A program made the position numbers and the translations under genes. A model generated the notes under the pieces. That model did not search any database. It was not told where the DNA came from and saw only the letters and a list, made by a program, of their open reading frames with translations. Below, in pieces: positions 61,703 to 64,000 of a DNA stretch of 64,000 bases. The DNA lies in NCBI RefSeq assembly GCF_016599855.1, contig NZ_CP067041.1, positions 2,728,001 to 2,792,000 of the forward strand, written 5' to 3'. Origin of the DNA: Bradyrhizobium diazoefficiens (GTDB lineage: Bacteria > Pseudomonadota > Alphaproteobacteria > Rhizobiales > Xanthobacteraceae). The first letter of the stretch is position 1, and each line of letters begins with the position of its first letter.

Positions 61703-62146
61703 CTATTGGTTGATCTCGGGCTCGACGAGGCGCGCGAGGTTGCGCAGCGATTCCTGCCAGCCGACATAGCAGGCCTCCGGTGGAATTGCGTCGGGAATGC
61801 CGGCCTGCGTGATGTCGAGCTCGGTACCGACCAGGACTTTCTTCAGCGTCACCGTCACCTCGATCACGCCCGGCAGGTTTGGATCGTCGAATTTGTCGGT
61901 GTATTTGAGCCGTTCGCCGGGGACGAGCTCGAGATATTCGCCGCCAAAACTATGACCGTTGCCGGTCGTGAAATTCCGGAACGACATTTTGAATGTGCCT
62001 CCGACCTTCGGCTCCAGATGGTGCACGGTGCAGGTGAAGCCGTTAGGCGGAAGCCATTTCGCCAGCGCATCCGCCTCGAGGAAGGCGCGATAGACTTTGT
62101 CCGGGCTGGTCGAGAGAACGCGGTGCAGGCGTACGGTGCTGGGCAT
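61703..62146 (-). CDS. SRPBCC (AHSA1-type) domain protein
   Basis: A 147-residue single-domain protein of the START/Bet v1 superfamily: RVLSTSPDKVYRAFLEADALAKW at the start, GGTFKMSFRNF and PGERLKYTDKFD in the middle, and GWQESLRNLARLVE in the last helix. Such proteins bind hydrophobic ligands or resemble Aha1; the ligand is unknown. The ATG at 62146 has AAGAGGAAGA upstream. Confidence 0.9.
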   Translation of the reverse strand: MPSTVRLHRVLSTSPDKVYRAFLEADALAKWLPPNGFTCTVHHLEPKVGGTFKMSFRNFTTGNGHSFGGEYLELVPGERLKYTDKFDDPNLPGVIEVTVTLKKVLVGTELDITQAGIPDAIPPEACYVGWQESLRNLARLVEPEINQ

Positions 62147-62244
62147 GATCGTCTTCCTCTTGAACTGATGGGCCGGACACGGTCGTCCCATTCATGCTCC
62201 GAGGACGAACGGGACGCGGCGGGCCCGACAGGACCTCTCATAAT

Positions 62245-62463
62245 TTATTTCGGCTTTTGCTGGGAGCGCCGGCGGCGGTTTACCGCCTCGGCCGCATCCT
62301 CGGGAAGCAGCAGGCGGTCATCGACCATCCGCGCCGCCGCGGCTTTGACCGCCGCGACATAGGCGTCCGGCGCGGGATAAAGTTCTTCGATCGACGGGCG
62401 TGGATCGCCGCTGGCGAGGCGTTCGGCACGCGTTAGGTTCCGGGCAGGATCAACACTTGCCAT
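62245..62463 (-). CDS. Short ORF resembling the tail of an alpha/beta hydrolase-domain protein
   Basis: A 72-residue product. ERLASGDPRPSIEELYP and DAYVAAVKAAAARMVDDRLLLPEDAAEAV match in wording the extreme C-terminus of large alpha/beta hydrolase-domain (Abhydrolase_10) proteins as I remember them. The catalytic body is absent: upstream is intergenic. It may be a remnant of a deleted hydrolase gene or a domain now used alone. ATG at 62463; the frame to 62583 is open but has no better start. Confidence 0.6.
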   Translation of the reverse strand: MASVDPARNLTRAERLASGDPRPSIEELYPAPDAYVAAVKAAAARMVDDRLLLPEDAAEAVNRRRRSQQKPK

Positions 62464-62507
62464 GGATGTGAGGGTCGGCCTAGTCGGTCGCGGGCCGATA
62501 TGCTTTG

Positions 62508-64000
62508 ATGCGTGCGAATCCGACGATTGCAAACCCGGAGACGTCTTTGACCGCCGAGCGCGTAGACCGGCGACTTGCAGCAATATTGGCGGCGGACGTT
62601 GCCGGGTATAGCCGCCTCATGGGTGCCGACGAGGAAGGAACTCTGGCCCGCCTCAAGGCGATCAGGCGAGATCTTGTCGATCCCATCCTCACCGCCCATC
62701 GGGGCCGCATCGTCAAGACCACGGGCGACGGCCTGCTCGTCGAGTTTGCCAGTGCGGTAGATGCTGCACGAAGCGCGATCGAAATCCAGCGCAAGATGGC
62801 GGCGACAAACGCCGACGTCTTGAAGGGGACTTGGATCAGCTTCCGCATCGGCATTCATGTCGGTGATATCATTCTCGACGACGGCGATATTTTCGGCGAT
62901 GGCGTCAACCTCGCGGCCCGGCTCGAGGGAATAGCCGAACCCGGGGGCGTCTGCATCTCGGAAGACACCTATCGGCAGATCCGCGGCAAGGTCGATATCG
63001 GCTTCGACGATATGGGCCCGCAGGTGCTGAAGAACATTGCTGAGCCGATGCGCGCATGGCGTTGCCAGATCGGTGCAAGCGCCGCTTCGATCGAGCCGAC
63101 AAGATCGTCCGCCGAGATTGCTCGGCCTCTGGCGACCTCCGACAGGCCCTCCATTGCCGTGCTGCCTTTCACCTGTCTCTCGGAAGAGCGCGAGCTCAAG
63201 TTCCTGACGGAGGCAATGAGCGAGGACTTGATCACGATGCTGGCGCGGATTCCCGGCTTTGTCGTGATCGCTCGGCAATCCGCCTTTGCCTACCAGGGCC
63301 GTTCGGTCGACAGCCGCCAGATAGGACGCGAGCTTGGGGTCCGCTATATCGTCGAGGGCAGTGTGAGGCCCGCCGGGCGGCAGCTTCGGGTCGGCACGCA
63401 ATTGATCGACGCGACGACCGGCGCGCAGCTTTGGGCGGATCGTTTTGACGGTCAGGCCGAGGACGTTTTCGAATTGCAGGATCAGATCGTGCGCGCGGTC
63501 GCGAGCCGGATCGAACCGGAACTCGTTCGCGCTGAAATTGCCCTGATCCGGCGTCGGCGCGACGCCAGTCCGAACGCCTGGTCATGCTTCCGTGAGGGAG
63601 CCGGGATGATCAGCCTCAAGGGTTGGAGCGAAGAAACCCTGACTCAGGCCGCGGCGCTATTGCGTCAGGCGGCGACACTGGACCCCGATTTCGCGCTCGC
63701 GCGCGCCCAACTCGCGCTTTTTCTGTCGTTGGGTGCGCGGCTTGGCCTCGTCGCGGACGCTGTGGCGGCGACGACCGAGGCGCGCACGGAAGCCGAACGG
63801 GCGGTGGCGATCGAGCACGAGGCCTCAGAGGTCCTCGGCTATGCCGGCTGCGCCCTGGCCGAGCTTGGCGATCTGCAAAGAGGCAGCGAGCTCTTGGAAC
63901 GGGCGATCGAGAATGATCCCAGCAATGCACAGGCATGGGTGGCGCTCGGGACTGCGCAATGCTTTGGCGAGGCCATGGATGTTACGGGACTGGAGAAATT
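62508..64000 (+). CDS. Class III adenylate/guanylate cyclase with TolB-like and TPR regions, partial
   Basis: At least 497 residues, cut by the window end. The N-terminal cyclase homology domain (about residues 20-185) has metal-binding Asp30 in AADVAGYSRLMG and Asp74 in TTGDGLLVEF, with VNLAARLEGIAEPGG further on. Then comes a TolB-N-like segment (SIAVLPF, about 214-330, with GRELGVRYIVEGSVR). TPR-like helices start at about 365 (LLRQAATLDPDFALARAQLAL). This architecture is abundant in Bradyrhizobium. Makes cAMP or cGMP in response to an unknown signal; soluble so far as visible. Start ATG 62508 is inferred from the conserved lead ERVDRRLAAILAAD. Confidence 0.88.
   Translation, partial: MRANPTIANPETSLTAERVDRRLAAILAADVAGYSRLMGADEEGTLARLKAIRRDLVDPILTAHRGRIVKTTGDGLLVEFASAVDAARSAIEIQRKMAATNADVLKGTWISFRIGIHVGDIILDDGDIFGDGVNLAARLEGIAEPGGVCISEDTYRQIRGKVDIGFDDMGPQVLKNIAEPMRAWRCQIGASAASIEPTRSSAEIARPLATSDRPSIAVLPFTCLSEERELKFLTEAMSEDLITMLARIPGFVVIARQSAFAYQGRSVDSRQIGRELGVRYIVEGSVRPAGRQLRVGTQLIDATTGAQLWADRFDGQAEDVFELQDQIVRAVASRIEPELVRAEIALIRRRRDASPNAWSCFREGAGMISLKGWSEETLTQAAALLRQAATLDPDFALARAQLALFLSLGARLGLVADAVAATTEARTEAERAVAIEHEASEVLGYAGCALAELGDLQRGSELLERAIENDPSNAQAWVALGTAQCFGEAMDVTGLEK

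Overview
The window reads as chromosomal DNA of a high-GC alphaproteobacterium, most likely Bradyrhizobium or a close relative in the Nitrobacteraceae. This rests on gene content and order (ccmI-ccmE-ccmF-ccmH followed by degP, a two-component pair and glnE; fdsGBA-fdhD-fdsD; tandem oxalate/formate antiporters), on small proteins of rhizobial type, and on a GGAAC-N16-CGTT stress promoter. There is no rRNA, tRNA, CRISPR array, prophage or insertion sequence. Species assignment is inference.

Layout. 1-3.7 kb: 5' part of a class A penicillin-binding protein, a YcgN-type Cys-cluster protein and a DHA2 drug exporter. 3.7-8.0 kb: a complete sugar-type ABC importer operon on the minus strand. 8.3-12.0 kb: a GAF-GAF histidine kinase and a ThDP enzyme. 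12.3-18.6 kb: an envelope cluster (two polytopic proteins, a methyltransferase, a GT2 glycosyltransferase, a PAP2 phosphatase) and a lone Flp pilin. 19.1-20.8 kb: Ku and a small one-helix membrane protein behind a consensus EcfG promoter. 21.0-23.1 kb: a FeuPQ-like two-component system. 25.2-36.5 kb: cytochrome c maturation genes, DegP, an OmpR-type pair and GlnE. 36.5-43.6 kb: the NAD-linked molybdenum formate dehydrogenase operon with a divergent LysR regulator. 43.6-49.7 kb: a PAS kinase, a CDF transporter, a quinone-oxidoreductase-like protein and a nitronate monooxygenase. 50.2-52.8 kb: a DUF3182 protein divergent from a FetAB-type exporter. 52.9-55.8 kb: a secreted protein, a repeat peptide, a FAH-family enzyme and PanE. 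55.9-61.4 kb: a CBS protein, two oxalate/formate antiporters, a 45-residue protein and an Hsp70-like protein. 61.7-64 kb: an AHSA1 protein, a short hydrolase-tail-like ORF and the start of a class III cyclase.

Two parts stand out. The formate dehydrogenase operon and the antiporter pair, about 13 kb apart, fit a common oxalate/formate economy: oxalate in, formate out or oxidised to CO2 with NADH. Upstream of the CBS gene, both antiporters and the 45-residue gene I find the same 15-bp motif, TGGMAT-N3-GWATAC, always in the same orientation and 35-103 bp from the start codon. This looks like an undescribed small regulon. The second is the EcfG-type promoter with an adjacent 17-bp palindrome driving the 51-residue membrane protein beside ku.

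Two perfect large inverted repeats (47.6 and 61.5 kb) are REP-like elements. Start codons were moved inward from the longest open frame wherever residue conservation, a ribosome binding site or operon spacing favoured it.
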